Of a DNA stretch of 53,260 nt, positions 53,122 through 53,260 are shown in pieces. This DNA comes from DATKXU01 sp035528905 (GTDB taxonomy: Bacteria > Armatimonadota > UBA5829 > DTJY01). The translations under genes were made by a program, and so were the position numbers. The stretch is from NCBI GenBank assembly GCA_035528905.1, contig DATKXU010000009.1:1-53260 (forward strand). The letters are read 5' to 3'. Each line of letters starts with the position of its first letter. Position 1 is the first letter of the stretch. Below the pieces are notes generated by a model, which was given only the letters and a program-made list of their open reading frames with translations, did not search any database and had not been told where the DNA came from.

Positions 53122-53260
53122 TCAAGTTTCACCACATTGTGAACAGTAGTTCAGCAAGTGGGTAGGCTCTTTGATAAACAGGTTTGGTTGTGCCTGGTAG
53201 TACTGGCAGACCTTGGCGTAAGGGGTGATCCTGCCGATTCTTCGGTGCTTTCGGTAGAAG
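53122..53260 (-). CDS. C-terminal fragment of a transposase/integrase-like protein
   Basis: The frame enters from the right edge and ends at TGA 53122. The visible 45 residues include FYRKHRRIGRITPYAKV and LLNYCSQCGET. The RIGRITPYAKV pattern resembles the region after the last catalytic residue of DDE integrase-core transposases (the 'TPYE' box), but this is too short for certainty. It lies 37 bp upstream of clpB. Confidence 0.35.
   Translation of the reverse strand, partial: FYRKHRRIGRITPYAKVCQYYQAQPNLFIKEPTHLLNYCSQCGET

Noticed and set aside
53101..53160. CIRCE heat-shock operator upstream of clpB
   Set aside because: No TTAGCACTC-N9-GAGTGCTAA inverted repeat is present in the visible leader.

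Overview
The window (about 53 kb, moderately high GC) is a chromosomal segment of a diderm bacterium. The cell envelope is inferred from two beta-barrel-like proteins, a TolC-type channel, an RND pump with its adaptor, and a LolA-like protein. Gene orders xerC-hslV-hslU and efp-accB-accC-nusB-folD are typical of Firmicutes-like (Terrabacteria) genomes. Combined with an outer membrane this points to a diderm Terrabacteria lineage such as Armatimonadota. This placement is inference; no 16S rRNA gene is present.

Layout. 1-3.4 kb (minus): start of polX, a 36-aa membrane peptide, and a large glycosidase-like protein. 3.8-6 kb: a zinc-ribbon protein, TatD and an alpha/beta hydrolase. 6-8.5 kb (plus): a strong promoter with MraZ-type operator repeats, a structured leader, an unknown zinc-ribbon-like protein, mraZ away from any dcw cluster, a terminator, tRNA-Ser(GGA) and a flavin reductase. 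8.6-17.3 kb (minus): rpsB-tsf-pyrH-frr-uppS, a GH4 glycosidase, then xerC-hslV-hslU with a four-helix-bundle gene cassette between xerC and hslV. 17.7-22 kb (plus): YprB-type exonuclease, zinc-ribbon peptide, PQQ-propeller lipoprotein-like export, dprA. 22-27.1 kb (minus): a clan GH-A glycosidase, a DUF5658-like membrane protein, and a c-di-GMP locus in which a c-di-GMP-I riboswitch precedes a 46-aa ORF and an HD-GYP/GAF/GGDEF protein. 27.7-33 kb: signal peptidase, GH130, a heme-binding barrel with a diheme peroxidase, and a BON protein. 33-42.8 kb (minus): an efflux operon (AbrB-type regulator, TolC, ABC ATPase and permease, LolA-like, adaptor, RND pump), interrupted by a second four-helix-bundle cassette. 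43-48.4 kb (plus): efp, a membrane protein, accB, a pilin-like gene, accC, and a nusB-folD fusion. 48.4-53.3 kb (minus): nitroreductase, barrel protein, a decayed REP-transposase with REP palindromes, clpB, and a transposase-like fragment at the edge.

The most unusual signal is a pair of four-helix-bundle (S23/Avd-like fold) genes. Each sits between inverted arrays of a degenerate 8-bp repeat, and each is inserted in sense orientation into an otherwise conserved or coherent operon. A solo array of the same kind lies upstream of tatD. Related low-complexity arrays with 7-8 bp period, several of them inverted, lie in many other spacers. Other short palindromic elements lie inside or against coding sequences (tatD, the ABC ATPase, clpB, hslU 3' end). 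The other notable items are the c-di-GMP riboswitch feeding a c-di-GMP turnover enzyme, the orphan mraZ circuit, the NusB-FolD fusion, and an RND permease with a duplicated block of membrane helices.
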